Notes: generated by a model not told the origin, from the sequence alone. Numbered from the stretch's first letter, positions 1 to 7,360 are shown. The stretch is DNA of 10,262 nucleotides from Autumnicola edwardsiae (GCF_031846505.1 NZ_JAVRHP010000107.1:1-10262), one strand, 5' to 3'. Translations and numbers: made by a program.

Positions 1-204
1 GCAGATAAGGAAACCGATGAGATATTGGGCGTGCATATGATAGGCCCTCGCATAGCAGACAGTTATACCGAAGCGGTGGTAGCGATGGAATTTAGGGCGG
101 CTGCCGAGGATATTGCAAGAATGTCACACGGTCACCCCACATTTTCCGAGACCTTTAAGGAGGCCTGTCTGGCAGCTACCGAAGACAGGGCGTTGCATAT
201 TTAA
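1..204 (+). CDS. lpdA: Dihydrolipoyl dehydrogenase-type flavoprotein, C-terminal fragment
   Basis: The frame is open from the first base and ends in TAA; 67 residues are visible. They form the end of the dimerisation domain of the class I pyridine nucleotide-disulfide oxidoreductases. The run SHGHPTFSE (about residues 42-50 of the fragment) carries the C-terminal His and Glu that act with the redox disulfide of the partner subunit in the dimer, and the preceding GVHMIGPRIADSYTEA is the usual interface strand and helix. In dihydrolipoyl dehydrogenase the enzyme reoxidises the lipoyl arm of 2-oxoacid dehydrogenase complexes using NAD+ in the cytoplasm. The exact substrate cannot be settled without the N-terminal FAD domain; mercuric reductase is less likely because its C-terminal vicinal Cys pair is absent. 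A 97-base gap separates it from nhaA, so co-transcription is possible but not shown. Confidence 0.88.
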   Translation, partial: ADKETDEILGVHMIGPRIADSYTEAVVAMEFRAAAEDIARMSHGHPTFSETFKEACLAATEDRALHI

Positions 205-301
205 AGTTGACCTAACAGTAAGTTCTTAAAAATTAAGACGCTACTGAGCTTTTTGAAATATTAAGGTTTAAGTAATGAACTCAAAAAACAGATAAGATAA
301 A
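205..301. other. Intergenic gap between lpdA and nhaA
   Basis: This AT-rich gap should contain any promoter for the ion-transport cluster. I see no good TAnnTTTG element. A short perfect inverted repeat, TCTTAA-AAA-TTAAGA (224-238), is present, but it is all weak pairs apart from one C-G and is not followed by a T run, so it is not a convincing terminator. No RNA gene was recognised. Confidence 0.4.
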
Positions 302-1651
302 ATGGGGCAATCAGTTCGAAATCAATCCACTATTGGGTATATCAGGGAAACGGCAACAAAGTTCCTCGACAGGGAAACAGCTGGGGGGATTTTTTTAATA
401 ATTGCTACTATAGTTGCCCTTCTTTTAGCTAATTCAAAGTGGGCAGGTGCCTATCATCATTTTCTTGGCGATGAATTGCTTTTTGAATTTTCCGAGCATC
501 TTAGTTTTGGGCTAACAATTGAAGAATGGATCAATGATGGCCTAATGGCAATTTTCTTTTTGGTTGCCGGCCTTGAATTGAAGAGGGAGGTTATGGTGGG
601 GGAATTATCTTCAATTAAAAAAGCCTCAGCCCCATTGTTGGCAGCTTTAGGTGGCATGGCAGTTCCGGCCCTCATTTTTATTAGCCTAAATTTAGGCACT
701 GAAAATATAAAGGGTTGGGGCATCCCTATGGCTACCGATATCGCATATTCACTAGGGATTATTGGCCTACTGGGAAAAAATGTCCCCAGGCAGTTAAAAA
801 CATTTTTAATAGCCCTCGCTATTGCTGACGATATAGGTGCCATATTGGTGATAGCATTGTTTTATAGCAACGAGTTGAGCTGGATATACCTTGGATCGGG
901 CATGGGGGCATTTGGGTTATTATTATTAATGAATTGGACTGGGATCAAAAATTTGATTTGGTATATTATTATTGGGATCATCTTATGGTATTGCTTCCTT
1001 AATTCGGGGATCCATCCAACTATTGCGGGAGTACTTTTTGCCATTACCATTCCAATAGTGCCCAAATTAGACAGTAAAATATTAAAAGAAAGGACCGCCA
1101 CAAACGTTACTAATCTTGAGAAAACAGAGCTGGAAAAATTAAATCCTCTTCAGGATAAAAAACAACAAATAATTTTAAAAGCTATTAAAACAGATACTGA
1201 GAATTCAAGGCCTCCTTTGCTCAAACTGGAAAATTCCCTTGTTGATTTCAATGCTTTCTTTATCATTCCAATTTTTGCAGTCGCGAATGCGGGAGTAAAG
1301 CTCGATGTAAATTTAATTGAGGTTGTTTCCGGTTCTTTAGGGCTGGGGATCCTTTTGGGATTAGCTATTGGGAAAGTAACAGGGATTGGTATTTTTACAT
1401 TGATCGGGCAAAAACTTGGAGTTTCCGAATTACATATTACACTAAACTGGAAACATATAATTGGAATTGGTATGATCGCGGGAATTGGCTTTACCATGTC
1501 CCTTTTTATTACCAATCTCGCATTTAATGATCAGGAATTGATTAAAATTTCGAAAATAAGCATTTTGATAGCTTCATTACTTGCAGCTATTGGCGGTGCG
1601 GTAATTCTCTTATTAACTTCCAATAAAGGAAGGAAAAATATAGTTAAGTGA
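302..1651 (+). CDS. nhaA: Na+/H+ antiporter NhaA
   Basis: A 449-residue inner-membrane antiporter that expels Na+ (or Li+) in exchange for protons and supports pH and salt homeostasis. Family signatures are plain: FFLVAGLELKRE (85-96), ATDIAYSLG (144-152, the unwound TM4 Thr-Asp), the paired aspartates in AIADDIGA (D176-D177, equal to the ion-binding D163-D164 of E. coli NhaA), GIHPTIAGVLFA (236-247), FAVANAG (325-331) and the TM10 lysine in AIGKVTG (K358, matching E. coli K300). The protein is longer than the roughly 390 residues of E. coli NhaA; most of the excess is a charged soluble loop at about 254-310. The start ATG at 302 follows an A-rich stretch with no Shine-Dalgarno site, normal for Bacteroidota. 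The stop lies one base before the next gene, which suggests one transcript. Confidence 0.97.
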   Translation: MGQSVRNQSTIGYIRETATKFLDRETAGGIFLIIATIVALLLANSKWAGAYHHFLGDELLFEFSEHLSFGLTIEEWINDGLMAIFFLVAGLELKREVMVGELSSIKKASAPLLAALGGMAVPALIFISLNLGTENIKGWGIPMATDIAYSLGIIGLLGKNVPRQLKTFLIALAIADDIGAILVIALFYSNELSWIYLGSGMGAFGLLLLMNWTGIKNLIWYIIIGIILWYCFLNSGIHPTIAGVLFAITIPIVPKLDSKILKERTATNVTNLEKTELEKLNPLQDKKQQIILKAIKTDTENSRPPLLKLENSLVDFNAFFIIPIFAVANAGVKLDVNLIEVVSGSLGLGILLGLAIGKVTGIGIFTLIGQKLGVSELHITLNWKHIIGIGMIAGIGFTMSLFITNLAFNDQELIKISKISILIASLLAAIGGAVILLLTSNKGRKNIVK

Positions 1652-1652
1652 T

Positions 1653-2453
1653 ATGGGAGAAATGAACAAAAGTACTTTTATAGTAAGTCAAATGGACTGT
1701 CCTTCAGAAGAACAGATGATCCGGATGAAATTGGAATCTTATGCTCAAGTGAAATATTTGGATTTTGATATACCCAATCGAAAACTTGAAGTATATCACC
1801 TTGAAGGGAATGAGGAAATCAAAGCCTCGATTTCAGAATTAAAATTAGGTGATAAATTTATGGGGACCGAAGAAGCCGAGCCTCCCGTAATAGAAGACCA
1901 ATCCAAACAGAAAACAATCCTTTGGTGGGTCCTGGGGATAAATTTCGGCTTTTTCATTATCGAAATGACCACGGGGTGGATTTCTTCTTCTATGGGCCTA
2001 ATTGCAGATTCTTTGGATATGCTGGCAGATTCGATAGTATATGCGCTAAGTTTATTTGCAGTAGGTGGTGCCATTTCCAGAAAAAAGAAGGTGGCAAAAT
2101 TCAGCGGCTACTTTCAAATTGCATTGGCAACACTTGGTTTTGCAGAGGTATTAAGAAGGTTTTTTACAAGTAGTGAAACACCAATGTTCGAATGGATGAT
2201 CATAGTTTCCATTTTAGCCTTACTGGGGAACCTTATTTCGCTCTGGTTGATAAATAAGGCCAAAAGTAAGGAGGCGCATATGCAGGCCAGTGCTATTTTT
2301 ACGTCCAATGATATCATCGTAAACGGCGGGGTGATACTGGCCGGGGTGCTGGTCTATTTTCTGGATAGCAAATGGCCCGATTTGGTAATTGGCGGCATCG
2401 TTTTCACGTTTGTAATGCGGGGCGCCATAAGAATTTTAAAATTATCTAAATAA
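1653..2453 (+). CDS. Cation transporter, CDF-like with heavy-metal-domain-like N-terminus
   Basis: A 266-residue protein with two parts. Residues 5-70 resemble a heavy-metal-associated (ferredoxin-like) fold: the loop MDCPSEE (14-20) sits where a CxxC metal site would be but holds a single Cys and acidic residues. Residues 88-262 contain about six membrane spans of the cation diffusion facilitator type, including LIADSLDMLADS (117-127), whose D122-xxx-D126 matches the TM2 metal site. In TM5 the canonical HxxxD reads F216-xxx-D220, so one usual ligand is missing. CDF proteins export divalent metals such as Zn2+ using the proton gradient from the inner membrane; the metal here is unknown. It begins one base after the nhaA stop; the in-frame ATG at 1662 is an alternative start. 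It is followed by lspA after 9 to 45 bases, a pairing reminiscent of metal-resistance loci. Confidence 0.88.
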   Translation: MGEMNKSTFIVSQMDCPSEEQMIRMKLESYAQVKYLDFDIPNRKLEVYHLEGNEEIKASISELKLGDKFMGTEEAEPPVIEDQSKQKTILWWVLGINFGFFIIEMTTGWISSSMGLIADSLDMLADSIVYALSLFAVGGAISRKKKVAKFSGYFQIALATLGFAEVLRRFFTSSETPMFEWMIIVSILALLGNLISLWLINKAKSKEAHMQASAIFTSNDIIVNGGVILAGVLVYFLDSKWPDLVIGGIVFTFVMRGAIRILKLSK

Positions 2454-2498
2454 TGCAAATATATGTTGCACAAGACGTTGGGCAAGAATAAGGAAATT

Positions 2499-3179
2499 AT
2501 GAATAAAAGTAGTGTAGCATTATTAATTTTACTGTTGTTGGTAATAGACCAGGCCATAAAGATTTATGTGAAGACCCATTTTTATTATGGCGAGGAATAT
2601 TTTGTGTTTGGCCTGGATTGGTTTCGCTTACATTTTTTGGAGAATGCCGGCATGGCCTGGGGCTTTAAATTTGGCGAAGGTTATCTGGCCAAATTTGTTT
2701 TAATACTATTTCGCTTCGTAGCCGTTATTTGGGGGACCTTTTATATCAAAAAGATGATACGTGAAGGATATGCAAAAGTCTTTATAATCTGTGCCGCATT
2801 TATATACGCAGGTGCATTGGGCAATTTGATTGACGGTGCATTTTACGGACTGATTTTTGAAAAAAGTGATCCCGCACTTCGCAATATTGCAGAAATATTC
2901 TCCTCAGGCGGTGGTTATGCCGGATTTTTAAATGGCAATGTGGTGGATATGTGGTACTTCCCTATTATTGATACAAGGCTTCCGGAATGGCTGCCATTAT
3001 GGGGAGGTAATGAATTTACTTTTTTCGACCCTGTATTCAATACCGCAGATGTTTGGATTAGCACGGGAGTGATTTTACTCCTGATCTTTCAAAGCCAACA
3101 AAAAAAAGACCAGAAAATATCGGATAAGAAAAAGTTGAAATATACTGAAAGTAACAGGACAATTATAAAAATCGATTAG
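2499..3179 (+). CDS. lspA: Lipoprotein signal peptidase (signal peptidase II)
   Basis: This inner-membrane aspartyl protease cleaves the signal peptide from prolipoproteins after diacylglycerol is attached to the lipobox Cys. Numbered from the ATG at 2499 (226 residues), the conserved Asn motif is ENAGMAWG (around N49), the first catalytic Asp is in GNLIDGAFYG (D112) and the second in FNTADVWI (D184). Between the two aspartates there is a long insert of about 60 residues rich in aromatic residues, usual for Bacteroidota LspA and absent from the 164-residue E. coli enzyme. I prefer 2499 because AAGGAAATT lies just upstream and the protein then starts directly before TM1; an in-frame ATG at 2463 would add 12 residues. 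The tail after 205 is Lys-rich and cytoplasmic or disordered. Its place beside a metal transporter suggests it may be an accessory copy rather than the housekeeping one. Confidence 0.95.
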   Translation: MNKSSVALLILLLLVIDQAIKIYVKTHFYYGEEYFVFGLDWFRLHFLENAGMAWGFKFGEGYLAKFVLILFRFVAVIWGTFYIKKMIREGYAKVFIICAAFIYAGALGNLIDGAFYGLIFEKSDPALRNIAEIFSSGGGYAGFLNGNVVDMWYFPIIDTRLPEWLPLWGGNEFTFFDPVFNTADVWISTGVILLLIFQSQQKKDQKISDKKKLKYTESNRTIIKID

Positions 3180-3181
3180 TT

Positions 3182-4180
3182 ATGAACGCTTGGCTTTGGG
3201 TAGTAGTATTGGGATTGGCAGCTTGGGCTGCCCATTGGGGTGCTGATCAACTCCTTACCCCTTTAAAGATGCTGCGCAAACAATGGGGGCTTACTGCTTC
3301 TGCAGGGGCAGCTTTCCTGGCTATTGTAACAGCGAGCCCTGAAGTGGCGATAAATATTACGAGCGCCGCCCGTGGGGTATCTGATATCGGGTTGGGGAAT
3401 TTGCTTGGTTCCAATATCATTTCCATTCCGCTCATGGTAACCATTGCATACTTTGCTTCCAGAAGAAAGTTTAAAAACAATAAGGAGCATCAAAAACATT
3501 TGGATGCCAACCTGCTGGCCCTGAACAAACGTTCCGTCTCGGTATTATCTATCCCCTATCTGGTAATTATCGGGTTGGTGGCTATATTAACGCTTCCCAA
3601 AGCCTGGCGTGGATTACAACCCATTGATGGGTGGATCATGCTGGCTGCCTATGCGGCTTTTTTAACGCATGCCATTATAAAAGGCAGGGAAAAGGGTCAG
3701 AAGGTAGAATGGGATAAAAAGAAAATATGGCTTTCGGTTGCAGGGGCCCTGGCCATAGCCGTGGGGGCTTTTTTTATTGTAAAAGCTACCGAAAATATTG
3801 TTTCGGCACTGAATATTTCCGAAATTGTTGGAGGGTTGTTTATCACCGGAATTATGACTACCGCCCCTGAAATATTCAAAACATGGAGTGTGGTAAAGGG
3901 AGGTGAAGTGACTGCGGGTACCACCAGTGTGATTGCAGATAATGCCGTTACCATGACAGTGGCATTTTTCCCCCTGGCACTGGTAACGACCCCAATCGAA
4001 GATTTCCAGTTGTTTTGGGTCAACCTGGCTTTTGTAGGACTGATGCCGCTTTTATATTCAGTATTTGTCCATCAAAGCAAGGAACTTCACGGGTTCAGCA
4101 GATGGCAGATATTCGTTTTCGATGCAGCGTATATTGTATATCTTTTAACTATGGTGTTTTTTGTTCTAAAACTATTTTAA
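3182..4180 (+). CDS. CaCA-superfamily Na+/Ca2+ exchanger-like membrane protein
   Basis: A 332-residue protein of about ten membrane spans made of two inverted repeats. Alpha-1 reads AIVTASPEVAINITSAARG then GNLLGSN (47-78), with the ion-binding Glu at E54 and Asn at N78. Alpha-2 carries TTAPE (226-230, E230), but where the family normally has a second GNxxGSN it reads GTTSVIADNAV (246-256), keeping only N254. CaCA proteins swap Ca2+ for Na+, K+ or H+ across the inner membrane; the altered second repeat makes the substrate uncertain. The central loop (93-118 and 165-182) is charged and cytoplasmic. It starts two bases after the lspA stop and ends three bases before the next gene, so it belongs to the same transcript. 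No Shine-Dalgarno site is visible. Confidence 0.9.
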   Translation: MNAWLWVVVLGLAAWAAHWGADQLLTPLKMLRKQWGLTASAGAAFLAIVTASPEVAINITSAARGVSDIGLGNLLGSNIISIPLMVTIAYFASRRKFKNNKEHQKHLDANLLALNKRSVSVLSIPYLVIIGLVAILTLPKAWRGLQPIDGWIMLAAYAAFLTHAIIKGREKGQKVEWDKKKIWLSVAGALAIAVGAFFIVKATENIVSALNISEIVGGLFITGIMTTAPEIFKTWSVVKGGEVTAGTTSVIADNAVTMTVAFFPLALVTTPIEDFQLFWVNLAFVGLMPLLYSVFVHQSKELHGFSRWQIFVFDAAYIVYLLTMVFFVLKLF

Positions 4181-4183
4181 AAA

Positions 4184-4369
4184 ATGAAGGAGGATTTATT
4201 TAAGGATTACCAGGAGAGGCTTAATGTGCTGGATGAAAATATTAGAGCAGTAGCATTAAAATATGCAAGGGATTTCTATTTGAACAAAAATTGTTCAAAA
4301 GAAGAGGCTATTGAGCGTGGCATCGTAAAGGCAGAGATGGAAAAAAGGAATTTAGATAGAAATGGATAA
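4184..4369 (+). CDS. Small helical protein, YdaT/DUF2188-like, copy 1
   Basis: A 61-residue soluble, highly charged protein without a signal peptide or membrane span. Its core, from FKDYQERLNVLDENIRAVA to GIVKAE, aligns without gaps with the protein encoded at 5714-5890, sharing F, L, L, AL, A, KN, K, AI, GI and KAE at matching places, so the two are diverged paralogues. The pattern (aromatic start, Leu-Asp turn, helix with Ala-rich face, KNxxKxxAIxxGIxKAE) recalls from memory the small YdaT-like (DUF2188) proteins, whose function is not known to me. It begins three bases after the exchanger gene and lies 18 bases before the permease gene. The AGGAGG inside its second to fourth codons is coding sequence, not a ribosome site for a visible downstream gene. 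Confidence 0.8.
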   Translation: MKEDLFKDYQERLNVLDENIRAVALKYARDFYLNKNCSKEEAIERGIVKAEMEKRNLDRNG

Positions 4370-4387
4370 TATATTACTAATAGTATT

Positions 4388-5704
4388 ATGGCAGAATTAA
4401 AAAAATCTCTGGGTACTCTTCGCCTTACTTTTTATGGTGTAGGTACCATTGTTGGTGCTGGAATATATACTGTAATTGGTGCAGCCGCTGGACAGGCGGG
4501 AACAGACCTTTGGTTGAGTTTTATTTTTGCCGCCATTGCGGCCAGTGTCTCGGCAATGTCGTATGCAGAGCTGTCCTCTACCTATCCTAATGCCGGTGCA
4601 GAATTCATTTTTGTACGGAAAGCTTTTCCAAAAATCGACATTCCATCTTTTCTAACAGGTTGGACGATTGCATTTCACAGTTCGGCCACCATCGCCGCGG
4701 TGCTACTTGCTTTTTCAGGGTATTTCAATACGTTTTTTAACATCCCTTCCTTACTGGTTAGCTATGCTGTGCTACTGATTCTTGCATTTATAAGCATTAC
4801 GGGCATCAAAAAATCATCTACCGCCAATATCATTATGGTCAGTATTCAGCTATTGGGATTGTTTATTCTTATTGCGGTCGGACTTTTGGAAACAGGACCA
4901 CCAAAATCAGAATTTTTTAAAGTGGAGTCCTTTTCCGGCACCCTGGCAGCGACTGCTACCTTATTTTTTGTTTATACCGGCTTTGAGCATATGGCAGCAT
5001 TGGGTTCCGAGGTAAAAAATCCGGGCAAGACGATTCCGAGGGCATTTTTATTGACAATGGTGTTTACCACAATTATATACCTACTAATATCTTTTACGGT
5101 ACTCAATATAAGTGACCCCGCAGAAATAGCAAAGGTAAATTCCCCATTGTCGCTGGCCGCTTCAAATTTAAATTCCTGGTTGCCCGTAGCCCTGGCAGTT
5201 GCGGCACTTTTTGCTACGGCTAATGCGGCTTTTAGTGGCATTATTTCCATTAGCAGGTTGCTTTTCGGTATGGCAAGCGTGGGCGAGCTTCCAAAATTTA
5301 TGACCAAGACCAATGCACAGAAAGTACCCTGGGTAACTACACTGGTGGTTATGGCTGCGGTAGCGGCATTTTTGTTATTGGGAGATATTAAAATTGTCGC
5401 AGGAATGTCCTCTTTAGGGGCGTTACTCGTTTTTGTAGCTGTGAATATTGCACTCATCGTTTTGCGTTATAAAGCACCTGACAAAGAAAGACCTTTTAAA
5501 GTTCCCCTTTCCATAGGGAAAGTACCTATCCTACCCATTTTGGCCATAATTATTAGCCTGTCTCTGGTAGTTCAGTTTAACTGGCAGGTGTATGTTGCTT
5601 TTGTGGGAGCAATTATAGTGGGCATCGTGCTGGATTATTTTTTGGACAAAAAGTCAAAGAATGAGATGGATCCCGAAAAAGAAAAAGAACTGTTCAACCA
5701 TTAA
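4388..5704 (+). CDS. APC-superfamily amino acid permease
   Basis: A 438-residue inner-membrane transporter with about twelve hydrophobic segments in the LeuT-like arrangement. The TM1 substrate-site motif GVGTIVGAGIY (17-27) is the classic unwound Gly-rich helix, and FVYTGFEHMAALGSEVKNPGKTIPRA (TM6 and the following loop, about 196-221) is the matching conserved stretch of the family, with Phe-Glu and the NPxxxIPRA loop. Such proteins import amino acids or polyamines with a proton or exchange one for another. The specificity cannot be read from the sequence. The C-terminal tail is strongly charged (KNEMDPEKEKE). The gene is flanked on both sides by paralogous small-protein genes (4184 and 5714), an arrangement that hints at shared regulation or accessory roles. 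A homologue that exports or exchanges amino acids for acid resistance would fit the pH theme of the cluster, but this is inference. Confidence 0.94.
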   Translation: MAELKKSLGTLRLTFYGVGTIVGAGIYTVIGAAAGQAGTDLWLSFIFAAIAASVSAMSYAELSSTYPNAGAEFIFVRKAFPKIDIPSFLTGWTIAFHSSATIAAVLLAFSGYFNTFFNIPSLLVSYAVLLILAFISITGIKKSSTANIIMVSIQLLGLFILIAVGLLETGPPKSEFFKVESFSGTLAATATLFFVYTGFEHMAALGSEVKNPGKTIPRAFLLTMVFTTIIYLLISFTVLNISDPAEIAKVNSPLSLAASNLNSWLPVALAVAALFATANAAFSGIISISRLLFGMASVGELPKFMTKTNAQKVPWVTTLVVMAAVAAFLLLGDIKIVAGMSSLGALLVFVAVNIALIVLRYKAPDKERPFKVPLSIGKVPILPILAIIISLSLVVQFNWQVYVAFVGAIIVGIVLDYFLDKKSKNEMDPEKEKELFNH

Positions 5705-5713
5705 AATGAAGCT

Positions 5714-5890
5714 ATGGAATGGACCTTTGAAGAATTTAAAACCAGTTTGGATGGCCTCCATCCTGCAGTGAAGCAAAAAGCCCTGGAAATTGCTAAAAGT
5801 CTGGTTATAGAAAAGAATTATACTAAGGGAAATGCCATAAAAGAAGGAATTATGAAAGCTGAAGAATGGTTTTACGATTTAGGCGGTTAA
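5714..5890 (+). CDS. Small helical protein, YdaT/DUF2188-like, copy 2
   Basis: A 58-residue ORF with ATG at 5714 and TAA at 5888, nine bases after the permease stop and 18 before the next gene. It starts MEWTFEEFKTSLDGLHP and ends GIMKAEEWFYDLGG. The opening W-x-x-x-x-F/Y with L-D-x-L-x-P and the KALEIAKSL helix are close to the N-terminal pattern I remember for YdaT-like (DUF2188) proteins, more so than the copy at 4184. No signal peptide, membrane span or Cys is present; it should be a soluble cytoplasmic helical protein. The function is unknown. Gene position, length and the matching paralogue support it as a real gene although it is short. Confidence 0.8.
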   Translation: MEWTFEEFKTSLDGLHPAVKQKALEIAKSLVIEKNYTKGNAIKEGIMKAEEWFYDLGG

Positions 5891-5908
5891 TAATTAATAA
5901 AAATAGAT

Positions 5909-6265
5909 ATGTTACAAATTATAGAGATTTCAGGAGATAATATTATTGCAACCAGAGCATCGGGAGATTTATCCGAAATGGATATTGAGAAGGTACATCC
6001 CATTATTCATGCTATTTTGGACAAAGGATTAAACGTACGCTGGTATTTTGAAATGGAGAATTTTACCGGCTGGGATTTTCCAGGCCTGTGGGAAGATCTA
6101 AAAATGGATACTGCCCACGCAAAAGATTATGAAAAAATCGCCATGGTAGGTGATAAAAAATGGCAGGACTGGATTACAAAGTTCATGAAACCTTTTACCA
6201 ATGCTGAAGTAAAATATTTTGACTTAGAGGAAAAGGAGATTGCCAAAAAGTGGATTAAACAATAA
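5909..6265 (+). CDS. SpoIIAA-like / STAS-SEC14 domain protein
   Basis: A 118-residue cytoplasmic protein that fills the whole SpoIIAA-like (CRAL-TRIO/STAS-like) domain. The family pattern is visible: an N-terminal beta hairpin ending in ASGDLSEMD (17-25), a strand with RWYFEMENFTGWD (44-56), the segment FPGLWEDLKMD (57-67) and IAMVGDKKWQDW (77-88) followed by KPFTNAEVKYFD (94-105). Members of this family are common next to universal stress proteins and ion transporters; the fold resembles anti-sigma factor antagonists and small-ligand carriers, but no biochemical role is established to my knowledge. The phosphorylated Ser of true SpoIIAA has no obvious counterpart. It lies 18 bases after the small gene at 5714 and 57 bases before the stress protein gene, which probably shares its transcript. 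Confidence 0.92.
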   Translation: MLQIIEISGDNIIATRASGDLSEMDIEKVHPIIHAILDKGLNVRWYFEMENFTGWDFPGLWEDLKMDTAHAKDYEKIAMVGDKKWQDWITKFMKPFTNAEVKYFDLEEKEIAKKWIKQ

Positions 6266-6322
6266 AGCTTTTATTTAAACAATTAATTGAAAAACTGAAT
6301 GTATAATTAAAATTAAAAAACC

Positions 6323-7144
6323 ATGAAAATAATAGTTCCGATTGATTTTAGTCAAAGTTCCAAAATTGGAGTTGAGTATGCCATAAAGGTGGCCGAATCT
6401 TTAAATTCAGAAATTATCTTTGTTCATGCCTATTCTGAAGGTTATCAATATGCCGGATACGGGGCTATAGTTTATCCGGTTCCCGACAACTTTAGTTCTT
6501 ATCAGAAATTGTACAAAGAAAAAATGCTGGAATTTCTCGAAAATTTTCCACGTCTGGCGACAATAAAATATAAGAGTATGGTAGCCCCAGGAAGACCTTC
6601 AGATATAATTTATCAATTAGCAACAGAAGAAAAAGCAGGTTTGATAATTATGGGGACAGAAGGTGCAGGTGAGGTAGAAGGTTACCTTGCAGGAACTACC
6701 AGTGAAAAAGTGAGCAAGGATGTACCCTGCCCTGTGCTGGTTGTACCTGAAGATTTAGAAACTTTTGGTTTAAAAAGAATTTGTCTGGCGCTGGATTCAG
6801 ATAATCTGAAACCTGATAGGGAACTAAAGGTTCTGGCTGATCTATTAAAGGCATTTAACGCGCGCCTTTTTATATTTCATTTTGCTAAAAGTAAAGATGA
6901 AGTTATTAAAGAACAGGAGATAAAAAACTATTATGAGGAGTTTTTTAATCTACAGAATATTTCTGTTCACCTTTTTTCCGAAGGGAAAACTGAAGATAAA
7001 ATAACCGGTTTTTTGAAAGATAATGCCATAGATATTTTGGCGCTACTTTACAGGAAACATGCCTTTATAGAAAAACTAACTGAACTGGGGCTGAGACGGA
7101 AAATGATTTTCAAATCAGAAGTTCCTGTACTTATTTTAAAATGA
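6323..7144 (+). CDS. Universal stress protein, tandem UspA domains
   Basis: A 273-residue cytoplasmic protein with two UspA domains (about 1-142 and 150-273). Domain 1 has the nucleotide-binding features: VPIDFS with D7 near the N-terminus and the exact G-2x-G-9x-G-(S/T) signature in GTEGAGEVEGYLAGTT (111-126), followed by PCPVLVVP. It should bind ATP. Domain 2 keeps the fold pattern (ICLALDSD at 153-160, VPVLIL at the end), but the glycine loop is replaced by LLYRKHAFIEKLTELGLRRK, so it probably does not bind nucleotide; this asymmetry is common in Bacteroidota tandem proteins. Members help cells survive starvation, redox or ion stress by means not fully known. It is the last gene of the compact run; the 57-base leader has no clear TAnnTTTG promoter. 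Confidence 0.95.
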   Translation: MKIIVPIDFSQSSKIGVEYAIKVAESLNSEIIFVHAYSEGYQYAGYGAIVYPVPDNFSSYQKLYKEKMLEFLENFPRLATIKYKSMVAPGRPSDIIYQLATEEKAGLIIMGTEGAGEVEGYLAGTTSEKVSKDVPCPVLVVPEDLETFGLKRICLALDSDNLKPDRELKVLADLLKAFNARLFIFHFAKSKDEVIKEQEIKNYYEEFFNLQNISVHLFSEGKTEDKITGFLKDNAIDILALLYRKHAFIEKLTELGLRRKMIFKSEVPVLILK

Positions 7145-7333
7145 TAGTAGGATTGAAAACAAATCTGCATTTTTAAGTTTATGAAGTCACTATTTTTTAG
7201 AAATTAACTGAATTCCTGAGCTTCATACCTTCAGTAAGACCACAGAATTATTTGTGAAATATTCCTATGGTATCCTAGGTGCCCTAAATTAAGGCAATTG
7301 TAAGACTACAGTACAATGAATTTTTATCTAATT

Positions 7334-7353
7334 AGAGGGAATAAACCCTTTTT
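7334..7353 (+). terminator. Possible weak intrinsic terminator
   Basis: AGAGGG (7334-7339) can pair with CCCTTT (7346-7351), allowing one G-U pair, around the six-base loop AATAAA, and the right arm runs into a T tract that ends at 7353. The stem is short and lies about 190 bases after the stress protein stop, so it is a modest candidate for ending that transcript, just ahead of the promoter at 7361. Confidence 0.3.
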
Positions 7354-7360
7354 AAAGCGA

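Noticed and set aside
457..843. A 128-codon minus-strand open frame inside nhaA
   Set aside because: It lies opposite the most conserved part of NhaA and has no recognisable features, so it is a shadow frame.
4188..4193. AGGAGG near the start of the 61-residue gene
   Set aside because: It encodes residues of that protein, and no other start lies 5-10 bases downstream.
4972..5457. A 161-codon minus-strand open frame inside the permease gene
   Set aside because: It is an antisense shadow of a well-supported APC permease; its composition shows no domain and no promoter.
6287..6307. TTGAAA and TATAAT before the universal stress protein gene, as a sigma70-type promoter
   Set aside because: The spacing between them is only about 9 bases, and Bacteroidota promoters use TAnnTTTG instead.
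7180..7227. Inverted repeat TATGAAG / CTTCATA
   Set aside because: Seven base pairs with a 34-base loop in AT-rich DNA is expected by chance and has no T run after it.
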